DNA from: Flavobacteriales bacterium
GTDB lineage: Bacteria > Bacteroidota > Bacteroidia > Flavobacteriales > Schleiferiaceae
Assembly (NCBI GenBank): GCA_002707525.1
Contig: PAND01000003.1
Coordinates: 21,155 to 77,614 of the forward strand
Direction: 5' to 3'
DNA length: 56,460 nucleotides
Shown here in pieces: positions 1-10,500 of the stretch. Below the pieces are notes generated by a model, which saw only the letters and a list, made by a program, of their open reading frames with translations, did not search any database and had not been told where the DNA came from. Every line of letters begins with the position of its first letter. Within the stretch, counting starts at the first letter, position 1. Position numbers and translations under genes: made by a program.

Positions 1-648
1 AAGGAAAGGGTCATTGGATCTTTGATATTTACTTATATAACTTGTACCTATAGTCCAACGTAAACCAGCTGAATCTAATTTCGGAAATAATTCAGAGGAC
101 AGGTTATATTCTGCATCTATACCCCTCAGCAGACCGGGACTTTTTTCAAAATAAAATCGCTGACGACCCATGACAGCTTTTAATTGCAGTCCGCTCGTTG
201 GGTTTGCTTTAATTCGAACACCGTCCATGGCATTGTCGTAACCTAATCCACGTTCTTCATAAGAGCGAAACACCATACCGGTTCCGAATTGTTCATAGAA
301 GTTTCCTACAGTGATATCAATACCGTCTTGTTTAAATTGAAGGTAGCGGTAGGTAATACCTTCGCCGCGATAGCCCTCAGGAAATCCGAGCATTACATTT
401 TGATAATTCTCATAACGCAAACCAGCTGAGAAATTACCATCAGCGTACACGAAGTTTGCATAACCCTGCCCTAAAAACTTTTCATCGGGGTAAAACTCAC
501 CCGTAGGATCAATACCTTCATCTCGCAAATACAACTGACCATCCAATTGGAAGTTTCCGTGCAGCTGACCTCCGTATGTGGATTGGTCTTGGGCTAAACT
601 GGGTGTAGTAAAAAGAGCTACGAATCCTAGCGCAATTAATTTCTTCAT
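1..648 (-). CDS. DUF6029 family protein (C-terminus cut by window edge)
   Basis: An open frame runs without stops from an ATG at 648 to the window edge, giving 216 codons; the C-terminus lies outside. It begins with a signal peptide (MKKLIALGFVALFTTPSLAQ, cleavage after Q20). The mature part is rich in Gly and aromatic residues in alternating patterns (GQLHGNFQLDGQLY, FVYADGNFSAGLRYENY, YEQFGTGMVFRSYEERGLGYDNAMDGV), as in an outer-membrane beta-barrel. The wording of these segments matches what I remember of Bacteroidota DUF6029 proteins; no biochemical role is known to me. It starts 4 bases after the stop of the TlpA-like gene, so the two are almost certainly co-transcribed. Likely outer-membrane location; function unknown. 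Confidence 0.8.
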   Translation of the reverse strand, partial: MKKLIALGFVALFTTPSLAQDQSTYGGQLHGNFQLDGQLYLRDEGIDPTGEFYPDEKFLGQGYANFVYADGNFSAGLRYENYQNVMLGFPEGYRGEGITYRYLQFKQDGIDITVGNFYEQFGTGMVFRSYEERGLGYDNAMDGVRIKANPTSGLQLKAVMGRQRFYFEKSPGLLRGIDAEYNLSSELFPKLDSAGLRWTIGTSYISKYQRSNDPFL

Positions 649-652
649 TGAC

Positions 653-1153
653 TTAGTGGCTTGGAGAATGACCTGCAGCGACTTCTGTTACAATTTCAGC
701 GAGCTCTTCTTCATCTCCAGGTGAATAACCACTGTGTTTCCAAACTACTTTGCCTTCGCTATTGAGCACAAGAGTGAACGGAACATTGACTATACCTAAA
801 TTCCTCTTTAAATCTTGATTTTCGTCTAACAAAATTGTGTATTCCCATCCTTGTCCTTGAGCCATTGGTGCTACTCTAGCGGAGTTTCGTGAGTCGTCAA
901 TACTTACCGCAAGGACTTTGGCACCTACTTCTTCTTCCAGATCTATAGCATAATCCATAAACGCAGTTAATTCTTTGATACATGGTTTGCACCAAGTTGC
1001 CCAAAAACTGATAACCGTTGGACCTTCATTGCTTATTGCATCTTTAATGTTTATGCTTTGTCCATCTAAAGTCTTGAGCGTGGTACTTGGTAACTCCTGT
1101 GCTAAAAGCTGTGAAATAGCACATACTGCCAATACGGTTAGAAGATGTTTCAT
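653..1153 (-). CDS. TlpA/ResA-like periplasmic thioredoxin
   Basis: 166 aa. Residues 1-19 are a signal peptide ending LLAQ. The rest is a compact TlpA/AhpC-TSA-type thioredoxin fold with the redox motif W-C-K-P-C (C55, C58) inside FWATWCKPC and a cis-proline at P125 (VPFTLVLN). Proteins of this family reduce or exchange disulfides outside the cytoplasm, in cytochrome c maturation or general thiol redox. The stop lies 4 bases before the DUF6029 start. The upstream neighbour is the Omp28-like gene, which also carries a Cys-Gly-Pro-Cys motif, so a shared thiol role in surface-protein folding is a reasonable inference. A terminator-like hairpin separates it from that upstream gene, so its expression may depend on readthrough or a promoter within about 20 bases. 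Confidence 0.9.
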   Translation of the reverse strand: MKHLLTVLAVCAISQLLAQELPSTTLKTLDGQSINIKDAISNEGPTVISFWATWCKPCIKELTAFMDYAIDLEEEVGAKVLAVSIDDSRNSARVAPMAQGQGWEYTILLDENQDLKRNLGIVNVPFTLVLNSEGKVVWKHSGYSPGDEEELAEIVTEVAAGHSPSH

Positions 1154-1171
1154 GTTCTTGATTCTGAATTC

Positions 1172-1199
1172 AAAAAAAAACGGAGAACCAAATGGCTCC
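1172..1199 (-). terminator. Intrinsic terminator between Omp28-like and tlpA-like genes
   Basis: Read on the minus strand, a GGAGCC / GG-TT-CTCC hairpin (1182-1199, loop ATTT, TT bulge) is followed by G and then nine T (1172-1180). It ends 18 bases before the tlpA-like start codon at 1153, so it either terminates the Omp28-like transcript or acts as a partial attenuator inside the cluster. Confidence 0.7.
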
Positions 1200-1223
1200 T
1201 CGTAAAAATAAGGTAATTAATGC

Positions 1224-3104
1224 TTAATGAGCAACGTTCAATCGTAAGGTCTTGCTTATTCCATTCACGTTTACATTCACAAAATAAAGACCGGCACTTA
1301 AAATACTCGTAGGAACTTCAATTTTTTGAACGCCAGCATCTAAGGTCTTGGCAGATGTATATACTGTTTGGCCAAGCGAATTTACTAAGTTAAGAGTAAC
1401 ATCCGAGCGGTCAATTAAGTCCAATTCTACACCAGCTATATCGTCCGCAGGATTAGGATATACCGCTATGAACTTCGCTACATCATCCATTTCATCTACA
1501 CCAGAAGTAGTGTACTTTCCAAAAGCGCTTTGTAAAACTTCACCTGATGTGTTGTCCTGTAACCAAACAATAACATCCATATTTGATGTGCCTACCCAAA
1601 AATCAAAGGAGCCCTGAGCTGGAGATTGATTTACAGATATAGTTGAATTTGCATAGTGAGTATAGGTATTGCCAGCTGTAATATTGGACATACTATGACC
1701 TCCTGATCCGTCCATGAATTTGCGGAATACATGATAGAACACAGTTTCACCATTCGTCTGTATACTATGATTGATTTGTTTTTCAATCATGGCCATATGA
1801 AGTACCACGTTTGATCCCAAATCTGCTAGTGCGTTTACGGTGGCATCACACTGAATATAATTTCCAGTAGCACTCCATTCAGCAGATAAATTTGCTAATG
1901 ATGGTACATCTTTAACAATGTCAATATTCGCTTGAGAGGTAGGAATATTTGAACCAGAATAAATAACATCTGGCACACCAGATATACCGTAGGCAACGCG
2001 TCTATCTGCAGCTTCTTGGTTGTATGCTGGGTCATTACCCGGACTTGGCCAATTCATTTGATATTTAATTGAAGTTACACGACCTGTTTCTGTATTTGCA
2101 GAGTTGGCATCTAACAATTGTTTGTAACCAGGGTTAAATGAAGCACAAGGACCACAAGTTGAGGAGGTAAATTCTTCAGCTAACACTACGCGATCTGCAG
2201 TTGCCGTTAAGACTTCAAGAGATACATTTAAATTGTCGTTCGCAGTATTTTGATCAAAGGTTCCGTTGATAGGCAGTGCATAGATATCTATAGAATAGGT
2301 TCCTGTTGTAGCAGGGTTCCACGCAGTAGTATGCGTCCATGTATAAGTGTCATAAGGAGCTATACTCAAACCCGAAAGCGCTTCAGTGACAGGCGTACCT
2401 CCGTTAACAGTATAGTTAATAGTTGCGGAGGTAATGGTGGCACCGCCATAATTCCGTAACGTTCCTTCAAAAGTGAAAGGCGCATTGTTGAGCCCCAATG
2501 TTGTTGGAATGTCTAAAGACTCAACAGCTACGTCAAAATTATACGGCGCAAAAACTGAAAAATCATCAATACCTAGTCCATATAACCATCCGCCACCGTC
2601 TTGATAATTGAAGGCAAATTGAACATTGGCATTTCCGCATGCAGGGGTTACGTCTATCCACTGCGTAGTCCAATCTCCTGAGGGGTCAATAGATCCCAAA
2701 GAGGTCCAAGTCGCTCCACCGTTTGTGCTGAAGACAAACTCACCCACTTCAGTGGCCCCTTGATAGGTAGCCCCATAATAAAAGGAATTAAATGTAGCGT
2801 GCATTACGGAGTAGGCACTTAAATCAATAACATCAGTAATGAGGTATTCATTCGATTTATCGCAGTTACAACCGTCATCATTTGTTGCAACAAAATTTGA
2901 GCCGGGGTTTGTAAAGGTAAAATACTGAGAGCTCAGTGAGGTGGGATTGCCACCTAAAAAGCCACCGTCCGTGGCGTTTGTGGTTTGCGTCCAAGTAGAA
3001 GGGACACCATTGTCAAAGTTTTCAGAATAAATAACGCTTTGTCCTTGCGCCATTAAACCTGTTACTGCGCAAAACGCAGCGAGTGATAGTAAAATTTTTT
3101 TCAT
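1224..3104 (-). CDS. Omp28-related secreted protein with T9SS type A sorting domain
   Basis: 626 aa. Signal peptide 1-20 (ending GLMAQ). After it comes a choice-of-anchor-J/MAM-like beta-sandwich (YSENFDNGVPSTW ... GLGIDDFSV, about 25-185), then a CARDB-like segment (about 190-300). Next is the Omp28 region, which opens with a thioredoxin-like TSSTCGPC motif near residues 311-318. The last ~80 residues form a Por-secretion tail (YPNPADDIAG ... GLYFVNVNVNG), the signal for type IX secretion. The protein should therefore cross the outer membrane through the SprA-type translocon encoded at 4573-11862 and stay attached at the surface. Function is unproven; the paired cysteines and the downstream TlpA-like gene hint at a disulfide-linked role. 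It is probably first in a run with the two downstream minus-strand genes, although a hairpin terminator follows it. Confidence 0.88.
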   Translation of the reverse strand: MKKILLSLAAFCAVTGLMAQGQSVIYSENFDNGVPSTWTQTTNATDGGFLGGNPTSLSSQYFTFTNPGSNFVATNDDGCNCDKSNEYLITDVIDLSAYSVMHATFNSFYYGATYQGATEVGEFVFSTNGGATWTSLGSIDPSGDWTTQWIDVTPACGNANVQFAFNYQDGGGWLYGLGIDDFSVFAPYNFDVAVESLDIPTTLGLNNAPFTFEGTLRNYGGATITSATINYTVNGGTPVTEALSGLSIAPYDTYTWTHTTAWNPATTGTYSIDIYALPINGTFDQNTANDNLNVSLEVLTATADRVVLAEEFTSSTCGPCASFNPGYKQLLDANSANTETGRVTSIKYQMNWPSPGNDPAYNQEAADRRVAYGISGVPDVIYSGSNIPTSQANIDIVKDVPSLANLSAEWSATGNYIQCDATVNALADLGSNVVLHMAMIEKQINHSIQTNGETVFYHVFRKFMDGSGGHSMSNITAGNTYTHYANSTISVNQSPAQGSFDFWVGTSNMDVIVWLQDNTSGEVLQSAFGKYTTSGVDEMDDVAKFIAVYPNPADDIAGVELDLIDRSDVTLNLVNSLGQTVYTSAKTLDAGVQKIEVPTSILSAGLYFVNVNVNGISKTLRLNVAH

Positions 3105-3205
3105 CAGTCTTAAAATTAGAGTTCGTGAATTTAATGAAAAGACTCGTTCTAACCGCTAAATATTTTCTTGACATTAGCTATCTTTACACATGTAAAAATG
3201 ATTCA

Positions 3206-3883
3206 ATGAAAAACCTTTTAATATCCTTATTTGCCCTTTTTTCGCTCATCCAATTAAATGCGCAATCACTTACTGTCTCTGAAATGGATACAGTCCTCGA
3301 AGTGAATTCCACCAATACCTCTGATTATGGTTTTTCCATTAAGGTGGAGAATACGAGTTCATCTGAGGTAGAGGTTTATGTTAAACGTGCCTATCATGAA
3401 ATGAATTGCGCTTACGATAGTGGTTATTTCTGTTGGGATTTTTGCTACGGAAGCGATATAGACAATTCTATTGGAAGCGTGGTATTTCAACCTGGAGATA
3501 TTAAATCGGATTTTTCCGGCCATGTGTATTCTCCAAGTTCTGGAAATACATGTATGGATAGTACTAGATATGTTTTTTACAATGGCAAAGACATTAACGA
3601 CTCATTAAGTGTTTGGGTTACCATTTCAGCTGGTCCAACAATGGGATCGGTAGAACTTAATATAAGTGAACATCAGGTTTATCCTAACCCAGCTAGGAAT
3701 ATACTGACCATAGAAGTGCAAAAGGAAGTGGAGTTCACATTATACAATACATTGGGTGAAAAGGTAAAATCCACTCATTTAATTCGGGGAAAAAATGCCA
3801 TCTCTGTAGCTGATATGGCCAATGGTCTTTACCTCTACAGCGTTGATGGATCTTCCTTTAAACGGCTAACTATAAATCATTAA
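3206..3883 (+). CDS. Small secreted protein with T9SS type A sorting domain
   Basis: 225 aa from the ATG at 3206. The frame stays open further upstream, but 3206 is chosen because it places a clean signal peptide at the N-terminus (MKNLLISLFALFSLIQLNAQ). The middle (about 30-150) is a beta-rich domain with six cysteines (NCAYDSGYFCWDFCYG, NTCMD) that I cannot assign to a family. The last ~70 residues are a typical Por-secretion tail (VYPNPARN ... NGLYLYSVDG). Export by the type IX system is therefore likely. It is monocistronic: divergent from the Omp28-like gene upstream and closed by a strong terminator. Function unknown. Confidence 0.85.
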   Translation: MKNLLISLFALFSLIQLNAQSLTVSEMDTVLEVNSTNTSDYGFSIKVENTSSSEVEVYVKRAYHEMNCAYDSGYFCWDFCYGSDIDNSIGSVVFQPGDIKSDFSGHVYSPSSGNTCMDSTRYVFYNGKDINDSLSVWVTISAGPTMGSVELNISEHQVYPNPARNILTIEVQKEVEFTLYNTLGEKVKSTHLIRGKNAISVADMANGLYLYSVDGSSFKRLTINH

Positions 3884-3905
3884 TTGATTAAATGAGTTAA
3901 TAATT

Positions 3906-3927
3906 GCCGCGCTTCGCGCGGCTTTTT
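3906..3927 (+). terminator. Strong intrinsic terminator
   Basis: A perfect 7-bp GC stem (GCCGCGC-TTC-GCGCGGC, 3906-3922) is followed by TTTTT. It closes the transcript of the small T9SS-sorted gene and insulates ruvA. Confidence 0.92.
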
Positions 3928-3987
3928 CATTTTACACACGTAATAAAAGGTTTGAAAGAGCGTTACCCTTAGATTCAACAAACGATT

Positions 3988-4572
3988 ATGATTTACTACG
4001 TAAATGGAGATTTCACTGAGAAAACAGCAACGAACGTGATTGTTGATTGTGCTGGGATTGGTTATGATGTGCAGATTTCATTAACAACCTATGCGGATAT
4101 TGAAGCTCTGAATAAAGGTAGATTGTATACCTATCACCTCATAAGAGAGGATGCCGAAATATTATTTGGTTTTTCAACCAAAAGAGAAAAAGCTTTATTT
4201 GAATTATTGATTTCAGTTAGTGGGGTCGGTGCCAATACCGCTCGGATGATTCTCAGCTCGCTCTCTCCTAATGAAACTGAGCAGGCCATACTCTCTGAAA
4301 ATGCAGGCACACTCCAAGGGGTAAAGGGAATAGGTGCTAAAACAGCACAACGAATTGTTATTGATTTAAAAGATAAGGTGGCTAAAATCGCTTTGGTAAC
4401 TAGCGAGGGTGAAGCCTCAGCTACAAGCAGCGCTAGAGCAGAAGCTCATGCTGCTTTAACCACTTTAGGCATAACTGCCAAGCAGGCAGAAGGAGTTTTG
4501 AATAAGATTTTAAAAGACAGCCCGAAGGCAACTACGGAAGAATTAGTAAGAATTGCCCTTCAGCTGCTGTAA
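3988..4572 (+). CDS. ruvA: Holliday junction branch migration protein RuvA
   Basis: 194 aa, close to the usual 195-205. RuvA binds the Holliday junction and loads the RuvB motor during homologous recombination and replication-fork repair in the cytoplasm. The N-terminal OB-fold domain (1-~62) starts MIYYVNGDFTEK and holds the GIGYDV motif. The two helix-hairpin-helix elements follow (SGVGANTAR near 79-87, KGIGAKTAQR near 114-123). A flexible linker and the RuvB-binding domain III occupy about 147-194 (AHAALTTLGITAKQAEGVLNKIL). The stop codon directly abuts the sprA start with no spacer, so the two are probably translationally coupled. I recall ruvA-sprA adjacency from other flavobacterial genomes; ruvB is not in this window. 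Confidence 0.96.
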   Translation: MIYYVNGDFTEKTATNVIVDCAGIGYDVQISLTTYADIEALNKGRLYTYHLIREDAEILFGFSTKREKALFELLISVSGVGANTARMILSSLSPNETEQAILSENAGTLQGVKGIGAKTAQRIVIDLKDKVAKIALVTSEGEASATSSARAEAHAALTTLGITAKQAEGVLNKILKDSPKATTEELVRIALQLL

Positions 4573-7500
4573 ATGCAGAGAGAATACCATAAATATATAG
4601 TTAAGTTATTGTTCTTACTGCTGTGTTTTCCTTTGGAAGGATTTGCGCAAGACAGCACGGATACTACTAGTGTAGTTGGCAGTATTACTCTTCCTGAACC
4701 AACGAACTTCAGCAGGGAAATTATCTACAATCCTGTTTCAGGAAATTACCTTGTTTATAAGAAAATTGGAGACCTCCGGTTGCCAATCCCTGAAGTTTGG
4801 ACAGTTGATGAATACAGGCAATACATGTATGACCTTTTAGAAAGTCAATATATGGCGGACAAAGCCATGTTATTCAATACTACAGGTGATAGTCCTAGGG
4901 ATGATCAAGGATTAGTTCCTCAAATACAAACAGGGAGTGAGGCTCTAGGTAAGGTTTTTGGAAGTGAATTAGTAGAAATCCGTCCTCAAGGAATGGCTGA
5001 AATCCGGTTTGGAGGGCGCTATCAATATGTTGAAAATCCCGGTATTCCCGTTCGTAACCAAAAGACATTTGCATTTGATTTTGGTCAGCGGATTCAAATG
5101 AATGTAAAAGGTAAAATTGGCGACCGATTAGAATTGGGCATTAACTACGACACAGAGGCATCATTCGCATTTGACAACCAAATGAAGCTAGATTTCGAAG
5201 GCGAAGAGGACGATATTGTTAAGCGTTTGGAAATGGGTAATATCAACATGCCCTTGAACAGTTCCTTAATTACCGGTGCACAGAGTTTATTTGGTTTAAA
5301 AGGTCAATTTCAATTTGGGAACACAACAGTTACTACTGTTTTTTCTGAGCAGCGCTCTCAAAGCCAGAGTATAAATGTTCAGGGAGGAGGAACGACCACT
5401 GAATTTTATATACAAGGAGATCAATATGAGGCTAATCGTCATTATTTCTTATCACAGTTTTTTCGGGATCATTATGAGGAGTATTTAGAGAATTCACCGT
5501 TAATCACTTCTCCTGTACAAATTACCAAAGTGGAAGTCTGGGTAACCAATGAAAGGAGCTCTACCCAAAATTTAAGAAATATTGTTGCGTTCATGGACCT
5601 TGGAGCAGACGAACAATATGCGTATCGAAATCCCACCAGTAATTTATCTGGTATTAGCATATATCCGGGGGCAAATGTAAATATTGAGGGATATCCGAAT
5701 AATGCAAACAATCAGTTAGATCCGTTGACCTTAGAGTTAAATATTCCGGGAAGTAGAGATATAGCAACTGCTAATCAAGATTTAAGTTTAGCAGGTTTCA
5801 CAGAAGCCAAAGAATATGTAGAATTGGCTAATGCAAGAAAGCTAGCTCCTAATCAATTTAAGTTTCATCCACAGCTAGGATATATTACCCTTAACCAGGC
5901 ACTTAATCAAGATGAAGTATTGGCAGTTGCCTTCCAATATACTGCTGGCGGTCGTACTTATCAAGTGGGAGAATTTTCGAATGACGGAGTTACACCACCC
6001 AAAACATTGATTCTTAAATTATTAAAGAGTACAGTTTTAGACGTTCGATTACCCATTTGGGATTTGATGATGAAGAATATCTATACACTTAACGCTTTTC
6101 AGCTTGATCGAGAAGATTTCTACTTGGATGTCCTCTACATGAATGACGAGACGGGCGTTCCTATTCCTTTTTTACCTGATGGTAACCTGAGTGACACACT
6201 TCTAGTAGGGGTGATGGAACTGGATCGATTGAATAATAACAATGATCCATTTCCCGACGGAATTTTTGATTTTGTTCCAAATGTTACCATTGACAAACAG
6301 CGCGGTAGAATAATATTTCCCGTCGTAGAGCCATTTGGGTCAAATCTGGATAGGAAACTTGACACGGAGCAGGCTAGAGATCGCTATGTCTACAATGCAC
6401 TCTATGACAGCACCCGTTTTCGTGCTCAGGAGCAAACCCAAAAGAACAAATTCATTTTAAGAGGTCAATACAAAAGTGCTTCAGGTTCGGAAATTTCATT
6501 AGGAGCATTTAATATTCCTAAAGGATCTGTAACGGTAACAGCAGGGGGACGGACTTTAACAGAGAATCAAGATTATACTGTAGATTATTCCTTAGGACGC
6601 GTTCGAATCATCAACGAGGGCGTTATGAATTCTGGTTCACCCATTAAGGTTAATTTTGAGAACAACACGCTTTTCAACGTTCAAACCAAAAGTTTTTACG
6701 GTACTAATATTGACCATAAAGTCAACGAGCATCTTAATATTGGTGGAACCTGGTTGCATCTAACAGAGCGTCCATTAACTCAGAAAGTGAACATTGGTGA
6801 CGAACCCATTTCAAATACCATTTGGGGAATGAACTCCAATTATAGTAATGATGCTCCGTATTTGACACGTCTTATGGATGCCTTGCCTTTGATAGAAACA
6901 AAGGAAAAATCACAAGTGCAATTTCGTGGTGAATTTGCTCAATTGATTCCTGGATCACCCAGAGGTATACGTATTACGGGCTCTGAAACCACCTATTTAG
7001 ATGATTTTGAAAGCTCACAAACTACCATTGACCTGCGTAGTTTAAACTCTTGGAACCTGGCCTCTACGCCGGGTAATCAGAGTTCATTGTTTCCTGAGAG
7101 TTCTTTAAATAACGATCTGGCTTACGGCTATAATAGAGCTAAGCTCGCTTGGTATATTGTTGACCCTTCATTATATACTGGAGGAAGTTCTGTACCTGCA
7201 AACATTAGAAATGACCCTGAAATCACTTCTGATCAACGTACGCGAGAAGTACTCGTCCAAGAAGTTTTTCCAAATTATTCTCTCGCTCAAAATGAAGCGC
7301 GAAACTTGGCCATGTTTGATTTGGCTTATTATCCTCAAGAGCCAGGTCCATTTAATTTTGATGTAGAAGGCGAACCGGGTATAAGTGCTGGTATAAGCCA
7401 AGACGGTAAGTTATTAGACCCGGCCTCAAGATGGGGTGGGATTATGCGTCCTCTTCAGATAAATAACTTTGAAGAGCAAAACATTGAATTCATTCAATTC

Positions 7501-10500
7501 TGGGTCATGGATCCGTTTTATGAAAACGATAATCCACCAGACGGGGGTGATATATACTTCAACTTAGGAAGTGTTAGTGAAGACATTTTAAAGGACGGTC
7601 GCCAAAGTTTTGAAAACGGTATTCCAGCAAATGGCGATAAAAGTCAAATGGATACCACTCGTTGGGGATATTTAAGCGAGATTCAGCCCATTACAGAATT
7701 CTTTGACAATTCAACCGGTGCAAGGATTGTCCAGGATGTGGGCTTTGATGCACTTTTAGATAGCGAAGAAAGGCTTTGGTCCCCGGCAGGCTCTTCAAGT
7801 TACTTAAGTCGTATTTCAGGAAAGTATGGAACAGGAAGTGCGGCATATCAGCGAGCCTTTCCTGATCCTTCAAGAGATAATTTCCACTTTTATCGCAGCG
7901 ATAGCTTGGACAATGAGAGTGCTAATATTCTACAGCGCTATAAGGGATTTAATGGTACTCAAGGAAATAGCACCACTGTTACGGTAGACGGAGTGCCAGC
8001 TTCAGCAACAAATGTTCCTGATAAAGAAGATGCCAATAGAGATCAGACTCTGAGTAAAACAGAAAGTTATTATCAGTACCGCATATCAATGCGACCGGAA
8101 GATTTGATTGTAGGGGAGAATAACATTTCGGATATCTATGAAACAACAAGTCATGATTTACCAAACGGTATGGCACGCCCTACGCGCTGGATTCAATTTA
8201 AGATTCCCGTTTTTGAACCTGAGAAAAAGGTTGGTGGAATAACGGATTTTCGTTCTATAAGATTCTTAAGAATGTTCCTACGTGAATTTGAGCGTCCAAT
8301 TGTCATGCGCTTTGCTCGTTTTGAATTGGTGCGTGGTGAATGGAGACGTTTTCCATTTTCACTTGATGACGTTAGTGATATTGTCCCGGTAGATGAAGAC
8401 GATAAGACTTCATTTAATGTGAATGCAGTTAATCTAGAGGAAAATGGCGGACGATCTCCAATACCCTATGTTCTTCCTCCAGATATAGAGCGTCAACAAG
8501 TATATGGAGGAACTCAAATAATTCAGCAGAATGAACAAAGTATGTCTCTAGAGATATGCGACATTGAGGATGGTGATGCACGGGCTGTGTTCAGAAACTT
8601 CAACTTTGACATGCGCATGTATAAGCGCCTTCGGATGTTTGTTCACGCGGAAGCAGCAGGTCAGTTTGAAAATTTAAACGATGATGATTTGAGTGTTTTT
8701 GTCCGATTAGGTTCAGATTATAACGGCAATTATTATGAATATGAGGTGCCGTTGAAAGTAACTCCATGGGGTGAGTTACTGCCAGAAGACATTTGGCCTA
8801 ATGACAATAATGTTGATTTAGTTTTTGAGGATTTAAAAACGTTAAAATTGACAAGGAATGCTGCAATGGAGACCGATCCTTCACTCAGTCTGATTAATAA
8901 GTTTACCATTACAACCGTAAACGGAAATAAAATGTCTGTAGTGGGATCACCTAACTTGGGTAACATCAGGACGCTATTAATAGGAATTCGTAATCCAAAA
9001 AAACGCAGCGGTATTGACGGAGATGATGGGCAAGCTAAATGCGCAGAAATTTGGGTAAATGAGCTGCGTTTAAGTGACTTTGATAATAGAGGGGGCTGGG
9101 CAGCGACAGCAACTGCTAGCGCCAAATTGGCCGATGTTGCGAATGTGAATTTGACTGGTACCATGAGTACAATTGGTTTTGGTTCCATAGAACAAACCGT
9201 TAATGAACGCAACAAATTTGCGGAGCGCTCTTACGGTATTCAGACCAATTTGAATATAGATAAACTACTTCCTCAAGAGGCTGGAATCAAATTTCCAATG
9301 TTTTATAGTTTCAATGAGAGTTTTAAATCTCCCCAATTTAATCCGCTGGATCCTGATATTAACTTCAAAGAATCTTTAGCAGCTGTAGAGACACAGGAAG
9401 AGCGCGACAGTTTGAGGTATGCAGGTCAGGAATATCAAATGCGTAAGAGTCTCAATTTTACTAACGTACGCAAGGAAAAAGGTCGGGTAGGAGAAAGGGT
9501 TAGGCAAGGTCCTAAAACTCCTGTGGTGGCAGAAAAAGAAAGTGCTGCGGTCAAAAAGAAAGGCATTAACTGGGCAAATTCCCCTGTGGCAATTAGTAAC
9601 TTCAATGCATCTTATGCCTTTACAGAAAGCGACCGAAGAAATATTAACATCGTGCAAGATCATCGCATCATGCATAAAGCATCTTTAAACTATAATTACC
9701 AAACAAGACCTAAAAACATAGAGCCTTTTAGCAACTTTATAACAAGTGATTATTTGGCTTTATTGCGCGATTTCAATTTTTATTATTTACCGTCTAAGGT
9801 CAGTCTTAGGACGGAAGTTACTAGGCAGCTCGCTACCATGCAGATGCGTAATACGTTTGATCCTAAAATTTCCTTACCAATTACGTACAATAAGGCTTTG
9901 ACCACTCAACGCATGTATGATATTGCCTACGATTTATCTACGTCTTTGAAGTTAGATTATACAGCGACTGCTCAAAGCAGAATAGATGAGTTACCCGGAG
10001 ATCCTAAAACTCAGGCAAATCGTGATACAATAATAGCGGGACTTTCCTCTTTAGGGAGGCCAACGCAATTTCATCAGACCATTAATTTGAACTGGCAAGT
10101 TCCTATTAATTTATTGCCGCTGATGGATTGGACTTCTGCAAGTCTTCGTTATTCTGGTAATTATGATTGGCAAACTAATTCAACGGCAGCATTAAATCCA
10201 AAGTCAAATCCAGATATCTATTTTGGTAACCTTGCGCAAAATTCCAATAGTATTCAATTGACGGCAGATGCCAATTTTGTTAATTTTTATAACCTCGTCC
10301 CATTCTTAAAGAAGGCAAATCAAGGTGGAAGAGCTCAGCCAATAGCGCGCAGAGGCACTCCTCAAAAAAGAGGGTCCAAGGAGGAAGAAAAAGAAGAAGA
10401 GAAGGAGAAAAAGGACTCTAAGATTCTTTTAAGTTTTGCTCGCGTTGTCATGATGCTACGCACAGCCTCATTGACCTATTCGCAGACGAACGGTACAATG

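Noticed and set aside
3160-3186. Promoter for the small T9SS-sorted gene (TTGACA-like plus TATCTTTA)
   Set aside because: The two elements are only about 8 bases apart, too close for the TTG-N17-23-TAnnTTTG arrangement.
8733-9215. 160-codon minus-strand frame inside sprA
   Set aside because: Antisense shadow of a well-supported gene.
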